This document shows positions 10,501-16,978 of a DNA stretch of 19,018 nt, piece by piece (within the stretch, counting starts at the first letter, position 1; every line of letters begins with the position of its first letter). The translations under genes were made by a program, and so were the position numbers. The stretch is from Candidatus Woesearchaeota archaeon (GTDB lineage: Archaea > Nanobdellota > Nanobdellia > Woesearchaeales > PXDW01). Below the pieces are notes generated by a model that saw only the letters and a program-made list of their open reading frames with translations, made no database searches and was not told the origin of the DNA. Where the stretch lies: positions 1-19,018 of the forward strand of contig PXDW01000046.1 of the NCBI GenBank assembly GCA_003564925.1. The letters are read 5' to 3'.

Positions 10501-10953
10501 AAGTCTGCTTATATGCATTTAAAAATACAAGATGAAAGGTTCACTTTATACCAACATACTCCGGAAGATATTGAGATAATACTGGGTAGAGGAGATGTCA
10601 ATATAACCGGAACAATCCAGGAAGGCCATAAGGGATATGATTTAGACTCATTCAGAGTTGTGGTTTATGACAGAGAATTAGGAACAAACCACACATTTAT
10701 GTTGGAAGAAGCATCTTATCCTTCATTGCTTCATACAATACCAAGATCTATGGCTGTAAGAAATTCACAAGGAAGATACTTGGAAGGAGATTTCAGGTCA
10801 AACCTCCTTATATTTCATGAAATGGACGAGGAGATTCTTAATAACATAAGGTTTGTTATAGAAGACCAGGCAGGGAATGTTTTGGACAGCTACTTAGGGG
10901 GGCTGCTTAAAGACCTTAAAGCGCCAGACTTGCCAATAATAACAATATCATAG
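4576..10953 (+). CDS. Giant secreted Cys-rich, Ig-repeat surface protein (2125 aa)
   Basis: A Sec signal peptide occupies residues 1-23 (likely cleavage AYS|QN). A Cys-rich block follows (28-180; GCCYS, GCCCAE, PYCCYN). Residues 183-262 look like a carboxypeptidase regulatory-like beta domain (SDSQGYYIFENIP). Four Myxococcus-type Cys repeats (DUF4215-like) begin at 307 (CGNNIWEPGELC), 346 (CGNQILDPGEECD), 396 (CGDGKVTYGEQCD) and 450 (CGDGIISGSETCE). Residues 485-580 read as a fibronectin type III domain, 582-884 are again Cys-rich, and 885-2125 are tandem Ig-like modules joined by D-x-x-P-type linkers (near 890, 987, 1184, 1626, 1859, 1967). No C-terminal anchor or sorting signal is visible, so it must be released or held by a partner, plausibly the membrane protein encoded 10 nt downstream. 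An adhesin, sheath or host-contact role is inference from the architecture. No catalytic domain was recognised. Confidence 0.93.
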   Translation: MKKSIILLIGFILFVVFAFPAYSQNIGCCYSDYECRQNFPESQCPTGFIFVEDDPYCVSPPNCIRGCCCAELLNTPTTQAFCDSEGGLFYPHEEWTTQEYLELYGIEGPGSENIEICRAECMEGFPRCEYISCERNELSTGEKCYCGDGVFADQSNPYCCYNMGKVYSLKSACDAECQATDSIFGTVYGRQDTESDLTNVLPGASLSTSGKTTTSDSQGYYIFENIPSTGTILATMPGYISKTVPYNTIQDDRKDIILAASTLSCSPGQTRPCNVQRQGCDTQRICEDGVFSECRIIESTCPEEAVCGNNIWEPGELCEIINGVTYGCDPGEVCVDCSSCVPQAVCGNQILDPGEECDPDRSNPVTFLASVREQCGSIYAIDCTDDCKCVYEEGVCGDGKVTYGEQCDWKEGWEEGYFQVSEGSLCSVENCGRPGELMECKCSFINFNSCGDGIISGSETCEQDSDCPNNERCIDCNCESVCSEPPILSLDSYSNGLVSLSWILPRQDCEENIEQFYIYRCSATDNNACLDEGFVVDTTTSFYSLDSITPENNNYCYWVRANYHLEQGIVSADSNIVCINSGFEFCKDDTTTEFCQDNKRMRGDNTQILEIQDCTELGNYVCVADSNRETSCVYRADCEACNGIFNMFYLDGYTLDENNEHVPCDDIGSCYVDSTPTTVDKYHSCYTVNSCYDYLSESACLEDKCGVRACEWEYSSEYGYLGFGVCRSKDVSLQKCSLCMDPENAVFGECTRDFCQLYGDCYFDEFSNPNNLYGMNFWCLPYSKMSCDYYDYREDCGEDAVVDVVWDDNYENKIGYELQRPNPTNEITSPSTDLLGLGTCRWIEYLPGEYACAKDADNNIVNNRRLDGGGEGNKFDCPFDDLVCQRDNTPPNTTLIYRPVVPRTLDIEYTVFDDTYTKKDINTYFCIVPKDALDCYPNIVTRDIGFTIKYDGIQESGMYELYYFSEDYAHNLEIVRKAEFYVDTTIPQVDFDYTLDSEEIDPINFPGEWRTNFSASFNVSKKATCTAYLENLEGNVNYDSGMYNVYGDSFKVRYNYLEDDIYNFILVCEDSIGNKNTPTYYTIIINAEKSIYEPKPDTTIPSGENLAISVRTNRTAVCKYSLTYENYNEMEYTFDSQDRLYHYSMIDVPGRGLKLINVKCKFDDTGKIYGNRASNIRFAIDDIPPETFIVDRFNSTKPDDYLSDWKTKAEFYLLCKDEPIYENNNIYSKNWAFGCGSIYYGIGTPLNRHVDRYLVNLTQPGIYNINYYSVDKGNNTEEMQTKTIKIDNLDYDFTINMIDYITGLPADKVTLNRRYKVIVSSTKPVEVTYDQDYKIFVSSLSFRVGTRIVNVEPESPQDYISMTRNWSGQFFLDPNDFRDIDNYDAKFNIYGIDSHNIESRTISHGGNFTVHTKRPTKPLFDPLLEDYPLFGYPLHYYNGVFYTNDILLFVSAYYPDQITNVTFYLKRETQTLPEYRYFTYDQSENGVPLYTKELYQNADEGSVEIFIEGDAGHQFKPGNYIEFSGYERVEYWHYKEFYEIIEVDEPSIIGGVAEKTRIVISQGLEQDIPIGTQVTVYDGSHPQGWAGTMLYINPEHQGQRMLFVEVGDEAGNLNHDYAYIYLDTNPPKILDFSLDPPYGHSTNNNRTNISAIVVERGSGLDIEAINFTIKGLIKTNSSYDDFDVNEYLCNHDATPNENGRNICYHIIFNPDGDLQNDLYWVTLEVRDLAHNYAWKLWYFYIEAGSPNKPDFRLKDAPEPNPDPYDIWYINRTPEFTLNFSDPEPVNINFIDLYNETEYRMDNVSIDCNKLNYNYFECSFDTELSEQEYSLIVNADKLLSDGNSSPAGIWTFEFTIDKTPPEFEVWFYPNPTRPGINIDFSIFVENEHGVYSGKPHNLLGYFNLNDRQETGTLIPSFGEDYFRTFTIPASYDWNLAEPVQDFNITITLRDYAGNSNQKTYPIRIDDEPPSIEVSEVKSAYMHLKIQDERFTLYQHTPEDIEIILGRGDVNITGTIQEGHKGYDLDSFRVVVYDRELGTNHTFMLEEASYPSLLHTIPRSMAVRNSQGRYLEGDFRSNLLIFHEMDEEILNNIRFVIEDQAGNVLDSYLGGLLKDLKAPDLPIITIS

Positions 10954-10963
10954 GAAAATAATA

Positions 10964-13900
10964 ATGAAAAAAGAGGCGATTATAATAGTGTTGTTTTTAG
11001 TAGTAATCTTTTCTAGTTCTGTTTTTGCTGAAACCATTTCGAACTCAAAGCCAGAAATAAGGGTTGAGTATGATGAAGAAGTAATACTTGTAGACTATTC
11101 TTTGAGAAGGATAATATATAATAAGCCTTATTACTATGATCTTTCTTACACAACAACAGACAATAAAGTTTTTGTTTTTACTCCTGTAAACCATTTAAGC
11201 GATGGAAAATATACTTTTTCTGTTTCTGCAATGGATTTAGTTGAAAACGTTCATGAAACAAAGACTTTTGAATTTAATGTATTAGCAACAAACCTTTCTA
11301 TAAAGTTAATCTCACCTTCTTATGGAGTCTCAGTAACCCCTCAATTTGATATAGTGATAGAGACAAGCAGGTCTACAGCCCTTTGCAAATATACGCTTGA
11401 TAAGCCTTTTGACATATTGTTTGAGGACATGGTTTTAACTAACCAATACTTTAAAAATGTTGATTACATAAGGCACAGGGTTGATGGGTTTCAGTATCTT
11501 CAGGGCAGTCCGCAAGGAACAGAAGTGGATATCTACATAAAATGCAACACAACAATGGGCACAATAAATGAGGAAAACCCATTTCACTTTAAGCTTAGCT
11601 TCGATGATACCCCTCCCATAATAAAAAATGTATATGCAGATCCTTCCGAGGTAATATATCCTGATGATAATGGTTATGCAAGAACAATACTGTATGTTGA
11701 GACAGATGACAAGACTATATGTGCGTACTCAAAAGAGCAAACAACTTATTCAGCAATGACAGCAAAATTTGATGGTTTTGAAATTCCAGAATTTAAGAGA
11801 ATAAATTCAGTATTAACTGAAAATTTGACACAAGGGCTTCACACTTTCTACATAGCGTGTATGAATGGAGCAGAGCTTGTCTCAATTACAGTTCCTCTTC
11901 AAGTTTATGTTAATTTCAGTACCGAAGACAAAATCCTGTCTTTGGAGCCAAGTGGAATAATAAAAGGCGGAACAGTAACAAGAAGGATTATTACAAATAA
12001 GCCTGCCGTATGTGGTGAATACGCAGGGACGATGATAAGACCTTATACACAAGTATCTCCTTTAGAGCATACAGAAACAATACTACACACATTTTCAAGG
12101 AATTATACAGTGCATGTTGCATGTAAATTTAGGTATAGCAATCAAACAATACATGATTATATAAGCTATATTGTTGACGAAACTTCTCCGACAAGAACAA
12201 CCGTTGATCCAGTTCTTTATGTTTGCGGAAACCATGAGTTAAGGGCAAACCTTTCAGCTTATGATGAAAATGGTGTTGATTATTTTATGGCAAGGATATA
12301 TAATGATTCCAGAGGAAATGAGTTAATAGTTGACTGGACAAAAGTTGATTCAAACGCAAGACTTGATGTAAGTGCCTATGATTTACCAATAGGCGGAAGG
12401 TATTATTGGGGAGTAAAAGCTGTCGATATTGTTGGAAATGAAGGACAAGAAGTTAGGTCAACGTTCTTTACAGAGATATATGGCCCATTAAACAGGGAAT
12501 GCCAGGAGACAGACCCACCTGTAATCACTCTTAATTTGGATGAAACACCAAGAGGTTTGGAAGTAACCATAAACTGCTATGATGAATCGGGATGCGATAA
12601 GATATATTATTATGTTATGGGGCAAGATGACTTTTTTTCAAGCTGTAGTGATGTTATGGAAACAACTTTTTTAAGGAGGGAATATGATCACTCTCCAATA
12701 TTAATAAATGAACCAAATGTTACTTTCTGCTATAAGGCTACAGACGTTCTTGGAAACTCGGTGGTTGGAAATAGGTCTTTATCCGGATATCCACCAATAG
12801 AAGAACAAGATCCTTGGTATTTAGATGAAAATAATGATGGAATTCCAGACGGCTGGCAGAGAAAATATTGGCCAGATTTCGATCCGGATGTTCCAATTTA
12901 TTGGCCCGGAGACCCGGAATACGATCCTGATAATCTTCCACCATGGCATCCAAATGCAGATCCTGATAATGATGGCTTAACAAATATTGAAGAATATAGG
13001 CTTGGTACAGATCCAACAAAATGGGATACTGACGGAGACGGCTTCTCAGACGGTGAAGAAGTTGCGGCAGGAACAGACCCATTAGACCCTGATGATTATC
13101 CGGGAAGAATAAGGGAAAGGCCCGATGAGCCAGACTTTGAAGATAGACCAGTGCCTCAGGAAAGGGGTTGTCCTATATTTCTATTGATTATAGGGTTAAT
13201 TTTAATAATATTGAGTTTTGTTTATATAACATATTACAAAAAAGATAAGAGGAAAAAAATGCCAAAAGACAAATCAGAAAATCCTGAAATTTATGCAGCT
13301 CCCAGCAACAAGCCTTTTAAAGCAATGAAAAATATTCTTCCATCAAAAATAAAAAAGAGAATAGAAGATAGAAGAAAAATTATCAATGAAAAAAAATCAA
13401 AAAAGATAGAAGAAAGAAAAAAGCTTTTTGAGGCATTTGAAGAAACGGGTGAGACTGAAAAAACTCAAGAATCAGCTATATCTCAAGAAAAAATATCAAA
13501 AGAAAAAGAAATTAATGAAGAAGCAAAAGCTCCAAAAAAGAAAAACAAAAAAAGTAAGAAAAAGGCTTCAAAAAAATCCATTAAAAAGCCAGCAAAAAAG
13601 TCTAGTAAAAAGCAAGAAAAAAAATCAGAAAAAGATATTTTCAAAAAGCTTGATGAAATCGCAAAAAAAGAAGAAGAGTTTGAAACGCTAAGCTACTTAA
13701 TGGGCAAAGGTCAATACGAAGATAATGAAGAGCTGATAAAAAGAACTATTGTTGAAAAACAAGATCCAAGAAGAGAAATTATTGATTTGCCTGAAATCAA
13801 GACAAAAAAACAGTTAGAGAGAAGTAAGGATTCTATATGGAAAAAACTAAGCGACATTGCCGAAGGAAAAGAGCACTCAATCAAAAAAATCCTTAATGAA

Positions 13901-14122
13901 AAAAAGAGCACATCAAAAAAAGAGTTGGTCACTTTATTTGCAGAGATTTCAGAAAAATCACCTTTATCCGCAAACCTATTCAAAGAAATACTGAACTATT
14001 TGCTTCAAACAGGAAAAGTTTCCAAAAGAGACATATCAGAGATTCTTTTTGAATTCATGGAAAATAATTATATAACGAAGAAAGAAGTTGCAGAGATTCT
14101 TTCAAGCTTAAGAATAATATAG
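10964..14122 (+). CDS. Membrane-anchored Ig/calcium-repeat surface protein with Lys-rich cytosolic tail
   Basis: This 1052-residue protein is co-transcribed with the giant protein (10-nt gap, no own promoter). A Sec signal peptide occupies residues 1-22 (VFA|ET). Ig-like modules follow, with linkers near 217 (DDTPP), 409 and 518 (ETDPP). Residues 616-712 hold calcium-binding, thrombospondin type 3/dockerin-like loops: DENNDGIPDGW, DPDNDGLTNIEE, DTDGDGFSDGEE. One transmembrane helix lies at 737-758, followed by KKDKRKK, which places the C-terminus inside. The cytosolic part (759-1052) has a histone H1-like Lys/Ser/Ala/Pro stretch at about 858-890 and then a helical domain to the end (repeated K-K/R-E/D-x-x-E-I-L units). 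It is a good candidate anchor for the 2125-residue protein and links the cell exterior to something inside; both statements are inference. Function otherwise unknown. Confidence 0.93.
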   Translation: MKKEAIIIVLFLVVIFSSSVFAETISNSKPEIRVEYDEEVILVDYSLRRIIYNKPYYYDLSYTTTDNKVFVFTPVNHLSDGKYTFSVSAMDLVENVHETKTFEFNVLATNLSIKLISPSYGVSVTPQFDIVIETSRSTALCKYTLDKPFDILFEDMVLTNQYFKNVDYIRHRVDGFQYLQGSPQGTEVDIYIKCNTTMGTINEENPFHFKLSFDDTPPIIKNVYADPSEVIYPDDNGYARTILYVETDDKTICAYSKEQTTYSAMTAKFDGFEIPEFKRINSVLTENLTQGLHTFYIACMNGAELVSITVPLQVYVNFSTEDKILSLEPSGIIKGGTVTRRIITNKPAVCGEYAGTMIRPYTQVSPLEHTETILHTFSRNYTVHVACKFRYSNQTIHDYISYIVDETSPTRTTVDPVLYVCGNHELRANLSAYDENGVDYFMARIYNDSRGNELIVDWTKVDSNARLDVSAYDLPIGGRYYWGVKAVDIVGNEGQEVRSTFFTEIYGPLNRECQETDPPVITLNLDETPRGLEVTINCYDESGCDKIYYYVMGQDDFFSSCSDVMETTFLRREYDHSPILINEPNVTFCYKATDVLGNSVVGNRSLSGYPPIEEQDPWYLDENNDGIPDGWQRKYWPDFDPDVPIYWPGDPEYDPDNLPPWHPNADPDNDGLTNIEEYRLGTDPTKWDTDGDGFSDGEEVAAGTDPLDPDDYPGRIRERPDEPDFEDRPVPQERGCPIFLLIIGLILIILSFVYITYYKKDKRKKMPKDKSENPEIYAAPSNKPFKAMKNILPSKIKKRIEDRRKIINEKKSKKIEERKKLFEAFEETGETEKTQESAISQEKISKEKEINEEAKAPKKKNKKSKKKASKKSIKKPAKKSSKKQEKKSEKDIFKKLDEIAKKEEEFETLSYLMGKGQYEDNEELIKRTIVEKQDPRREIIDLPEIKTKKQLERSKDSIWKKLSDIAEGKEHSIKKILNEKKSTSKKELVTLFAEISEKSPLSANLFKEILNYLLQTGKVSKRDISEILFEFMENNYITKKEVAEILSSLRII

Positions 14123-14155
14123 TTTAAGATAATATAAATAAATCAAAAACTTAAA

Positions 14156-14629
14156 ATGAAAAAAGCGCAGGTACAAAGCCAGATTTTTATTTTTATTCTT
14201 GTTCTTATAGTCATATCATTTACAATAGTTTTCGGATACAGGGCGATAAGGAATCTTTCTGAACAAAGCGAGCAGACAACAATGATTCTTTTTGAGCAGG
14301 AAATGGCTAGAAAAATAAGGTCAGGAATGAATTACGGCTATGTGGATTATATTAATTTAGAGCTTCCAAGAAAATATGATACTGTTTGCTTTGTGGGATT
14401 GTCATACGATCAAACTTCAATCAATCAGCAACAATACCCTTTAATCTATAGTTCTGTAACTGCCGGAGCCAAAGACAATGTTTTCATAGGAAGAAATGCA
14501 GAGAGGTCTTTTGAAATAGAGCGAATGGATGTTGATGGTAATTTCTTTTGCATAGAAAATAACATAGGTATAATAAGGCTCAAAACAGAGGGCAAAGGGG
14601 ACAGAACTTTAATATCTCAAGTAGATTAA
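14156..14629 (+). CDS. Class III signal peptide pilin-like protein
   Basis: This 157-residue protein starts MKKAQVQSQIF, giving a likely KKA|Q cleavage, with a hydrophobic helix at 9-27. The exterior domain has two cysteines (78 in VCFVG and 132 in FFCIE) that could form one disulfide, a KDNVFIG segment at 107-113 and a C-terminal EGKGDRTLIS strand. From memory this pattern (conserved Leu-Pro before VCF, then NVF, then a late cysteine) recurs in DPANN genomes, but I cannot name a curated family. It is the first of four closely packed pilin-like genes; the next begins after a one-base gap. A convincing promoter at the leaderless distance is not visible; only weak AT-rich sequence (14123-14140) lies upstream. 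Confidence 0.9.
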   Translation: MKKAQVQSQIFIFILVLIVISFTIVFGYRAIRNLSEQSEQTTMILFEQEMARKIRSGMNYGYVDYINLELPRKYDTVCFVGLSYDQTSINQQQYPLIYSSVTAGAKDNVFIGRNAERSFEIERMDVDGNFFCIENNIGIIRLKTEGKGDRTLISQVD

Positions 14630-14630
14630 A

Positions 14631-15683
14631 ATGAGCAAGAAAGCTGCACTCTCGATACAATTTAACTGGATATTCATATTGATAGCAGGAGGCATGATTT
14701 TATTCTTCTTTTTTGGAATAATAAGCAGACAGAGGGAAGCATCTGATGAAAGCATAGATAGAGCCATGCTTGATTATTTTGAAAATATACTTTCTGGAAC
14801 GAATGTAAAAATTGGGACTGTTGAAAATTATACATTAGGAAGATCTTCTTTGGAGCTTTCTTCTGATTTTTATGGTTTCCAAAGGTCGCAGAGAGATATA
14901 AGGAACAAGATAGTTTTCGGCCCGAACTTAGTTAAGGGAAACAGAATGATAATCTATACAGATTATTGGAGTTTGCCTTATAAAATAGATTATTTTGTCT
15001 ATATAACAAGCAATGAAGTTAGGTACATTTTTGTTGAGGAAGATCATAATACTGCTGAAATAAGGAGAATAATAGCAATTATGCCTGATTTTGTCAATAT
15101 AGAGACAATAAGAGATTTTCGTTTGAGTGGGATATCTGATAACAATCATTATAAAGTAAAATTTATTTTTGTTAATTCTAATCTTAATATTCAAAATCTG
15201 GACTTTTCACAGTCAGGCATAGTAAGAAGAGATTTCTCTGCAGTAAATGTCATAGTATCTTCAGGAATTGATATAGATAATTTTGGGCAGGTTCAGTTCT
15301 ACAAAAAAGAAAGAACAACGCTTAGGGAGGAAGGAACCAGAATGCCTTTCCTAAAAAAAGAGACCTTAAGGGGCGCTATATTTGCAGAAGACTCGGAATT
15401 TTACTCAAAAAGTTTGCAAAAAGCACTTAATAAGCTTGATATGATGTCAGAAATATATAGGCATAATGCTCTTGAGTTAGAAGGATATGCACAAGGTAAT
15501 GTACTATTAAGGAGTTATGGGTGTTTAACTATATATGGTGAAATATTAGATTCTATTGGAAAGATTATACAAAACAATAAAGAATTGAATTTGCACAACT
15601 TTGAAAATTTATACAATGAAAACAAAAAAATAGAAGACAGCAATAAGCGCCTTATGCTTGCTTCCTGCCCAATACTTTTTTAA
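14631..15683 (+). CDS. Pilin-like single-pass protein with long C-terminal helical region
   Basis: The 350-residue protein starts MSKKAALSIQFNWIF with a helix at about 12-30. The lysine-Lys-Ala signal is present, but the usual Gln at +1 is Ala, so cleavage is uncertain. The LSIQFNWIFILIAG start is one I associate with recurrent DPANN membrane proteins. The middle (60-250) is predicted beta-rich; residues from about 260 are helical and include two cysteines (one in SYGC, one in the final SCPILF), possibly a coiled coil. It is linked to the previous gene by TAA-A-ATG and to the next by the same junction, which suggests coupled translation and fixed stoichiometry. The role as a filament or scaffold subunit is inferred. 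Confidence 0.9.
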   Translation: MSKKAALSIQFNWIFILIAGGMILFFFFGIISRQREASDESIDRAMLDYFENILSGTNVKIGTVENYTLGRSSLELSSDFYGFQRSQRDIRNKIVFGPNLVKGNRMIIYTDYWSLPYKIDYFVYITSNEVRYIFVEEDHNTAEIRRIIAIMPDFVNIETIRDFRLSGISDNNHYKVKFIFVNSNLNIQNLDFSQSGIVRRDFSAVNVIVSSGIDIDNFGQVQFYKKERTTLREEGTRMPFLKKETLRGAIFAEDSEFYSKSLQKALNKLDMMSEIYRHNALELEGYAQGNVLLRSYGCLTIYGEILDSIGKIIQNNKELNLHNFENLYNENKKIEDSNKRLMLASCPILF

Positions 15684-15684
15684 A

Positions 15685-16173
15685 ATGAAAAAAGCCCAGC
15701 TTGAAATAAATGAAACAATGATTGTTTTGTTCATATTTATACTCTTAGTTATGTTTGGAGTTGTTTTTTTTGCAAGGATACACAGAATAAATGTTGAGGC
15801 TGAGATAGCAGCAAGACAGAACCTGGACTTAGTAAGGATATCACAGGCAATAAGCTCTTTGCCTGAGCTTTCATGTACAATAGGAAATGTCCAGATAGAT
15901 AATTGCTATGATATATTGAAAATAGAGGCCTTTATGAAAATTCTAGAGGATAATCCAGGATATTTTCAGGGAACTTTGCTGTATTACACAACAATAAATA
16001 TAAGGCAGTACGACCCTTTCAATGATGTTTGGACCAATGAATGGAATTTGCACGATAACAATATTGAGAATAGCGATCAAAGAAAGATATTCGTTCCTGT
16101 TTTGTTATATGATAAAAGAACTGCAACAAAACATTTTGGAGTATTGGATTTAACATGGTATATATTAAGATGA
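15685..16173 (+). CDS. Class III signal peptide pilin-like protein
   Basis: I place the start at the ATG at 15685, giving MKKAQLEINETMI and 162 residues. An in-frame ATG at 15658 would add nine residues, overlap the previous gene and bury the KKA|Q cleavage motif, so it is less likely. The hydrophobic helix covers 12-30. Glutamates at +3 and +6 after the presumed cleavage recall the pilin Glu that pairs with the neighbouring subunit's N-terminus. The exterior part has SLPELSC (58-64) and DNC (72-74), whose cysteines 64 and 74 may pair, and ends in a strand FGVLDLTWYI. It sits one base after the previous stop and its own stop overlaps the next start (ATGA). Confidence 0.9.
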   Translation: MKKAQLEINETMIVLFIFILLVMFGVVFFARIHRINVEAEIAARQNLDLVRISQAISSLPELSCTIGNVQIDNCYDILKIEAFMKILEDNPGYFQGTLLYYTTINIRQYDPFNDVWTNEWNLHDNNIENSDQRKIFVPVLLYDKRTATKHFGVLDLTWYILR

Positions 16174-16634
16174 AAAAAGCGCAGATGGAAGTGTTTGGAT
16201 TGGCTATTGTGGTTATACTGATATTTATAGGAATGATTTTCGCATTTAGGTTTTTTAATCCTGCTTCAACAGACGATGTAAAATCAAGATATGTTGATGA
16301 AGTTATAGCACAAAGCATGCTGACTTCTATGTTTAGCATAAATACAACATGCAGCCTTGATATGACAGAACTTGCAAAAGACTGCAGCATAAGGAACTCT
16401 TATTATTGCGATGGCGTGCTTTCATGCGAGTATCTAGATGAAACTATAGGAAATATCTTAAGTAATACATTGGAAGTTTGGAGGAAACCATATGAATTCA
16501 CAATATCAGGAACAGAAATAGATAAAAAATACGGCGACTGCTCAAGGCTTAAAAAAGTGCCCGGCACATACCACATATCATTATATCCTGAAGCAGGATC
16601 TATAACTGCAACTCTTACTATATGCAGAAATTAA
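16170..16634 (+). CDS. Class III signal peptide pilin-like protein with six cysteines
   Basis: The start at 16170 overlaps the previous stop as ATGA and yields MKKAQMEVFGLAI, 154 residues; the upstream in-frame ATG at 16155 is disfavoured because it would precede the signal motif by five residues inside the neighbouring gene. A helix covers 8-28. Exterior cysteines at 61, 72, 80, 86, 124 and 152 could give three disulfides. The pattern Q-M-E then a helix, C, a later DC, and a C-terminal IC is one I recall from DPANN pilin-like proteins. It is the last of the four coupled genes starting at 14156; a new promoter begins right after its stop. Confidence 0.9.
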   Translation: MKKAQMEVFGLAIVVILIFIGMIFAFRFFNPASTDDVKSRYVDEVIAQSMLTSMFSINTTCSLDMTELAKDCSIRNSYYCDGVLSCEYLDETIGNILSNTLEVWRKPYEFTISGTEIDKKYGDCSRLKKVPGTYHISLYPEAGSITATLTICRN

Positions 16635-16636
16635 AC

Positions 16637-16650
16637 GAAAAATTTAAATA
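16637..16650 (+). promoter_or_regulatory. BRE plus TATA box for the two small pilins
   Basis: CGAAAA (BRE-like) followed by TTTAAATA at 16643-16650. Transcription would start near 16673 and leave a leader of about 20 nt that carries a strong Shine-Dalgarno sequence. This is the most complete promoter in the window and suggests the small pilins are the abundantly made subunits. Confidence 0.6.
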
Positions 16651-16678
16651 GTATGTTTGTAACAAATAAGATATATAT

Positions 16679-16685
16679 GAGGTGA
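16679..16685 (+). promoter_or_regulatory. Strong Shine-Dalgarno sequence for the 16693 gene
   Basis: GAGGTGA, a perfect match to the archaeal anti-Shine-Dalgarno complement, lies 7 nt before the ATG at 16693. It is the best ribosome-binding site in the window. Confidence 0.8.
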
Positions 16686-16692
16686 ATATAAT

Positions 16693-16974
16693 ATGAAGAA
16701 AGCTCAAGGCATGTCAATGAATGTAATCATCATAGCGGCACTCGCTTTAATAGTATTGGTTGTTCTTGTTGTAGTCTTTATGAATAGGATGGGCGGATTT
16801 ACTACGGAGTCTATTAGGTGTGAAAATAATGGTGGTAGGTGCATTTATGATGCTCCTCTCGGAAGTAACCCTTGTGGACATTATGAAGTAATACGGGCAG
16901 GACCTGAATATAGTTGTCCTCCGCTAGAGCAAGACGGTCAACCTGGAGTGTGTTGTGTTGGAGTAGAAATATAA
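16693..16974 (+). CDS. Small six-cysteine class III signal peptide pilin (first of a pair)
   Basis: The 93-residue protein begins MKKAQGMSMNVII with a helix at about 9-30, a clear class III prepilin (KKA|Q). The exterior head is only about 60 residues, with cysteines at 43, 50, 61, 75, 87 and 88, so it is probably stabilised by disulfides. Its N-terminus is nearly identical to that of the next gene, and the cysteine order (C-x6-C, C, C, CC) is the same, so the two are paralogues with diverged heads. The strong BRE/TATA and GAGGTGA site fit a major, highly expressed subunit. Polymerisation into a filament is inferred from the N-terminal helix. Confidence 0.93.
   Translation: MKKAQGMSMNVIIIAALALIVLVVLVVVFMNRMGGFTTESIRCENNGGRCIYDAPLGSNPCGHYEVIRAGPEYSCPPLEQDGQPGVCCVGVEI
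16699..16739 (+). repeat. Direct repeat copy 1 (pilin helix-coding cassette)
   Basis: A 41-bp stretch encoding KAQGMSMNVIIIA in the 16693 gene. It matches 16991-17031 at 40 of 41 positions (one synonymous C/T change). Similarity at the DNA level falls quickly after it. Confidence 0.9.
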
Positions 16975-16978
16975 TAAA

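Noticed and set aside
10954..10963. Possibility that the 4576 and 10964 genes are one gene broken by a frameshift or stop
   Set aside because: The second gene begins with a complete Sec signal peptide, so the two are separate secreted proteins.
13428..13691. An 87-codon lysine-rich open frame overlapping the tail of the 10964 gene in another frame
   Set aside because: It arises from the A-rich DNA coding for the lysine tail; it has no promoter or ribosome-binding site and the real frame continues through it.
15658..15684. Upstream start for the 15685 gene, and likewise 16155 for the 16170 gene
   Set aside because: Both would put extra residues before the KKAQ signal motif and extend into the preceding gene; the starts at 15685 and 16170 give signal peptides like those of the neighbours.
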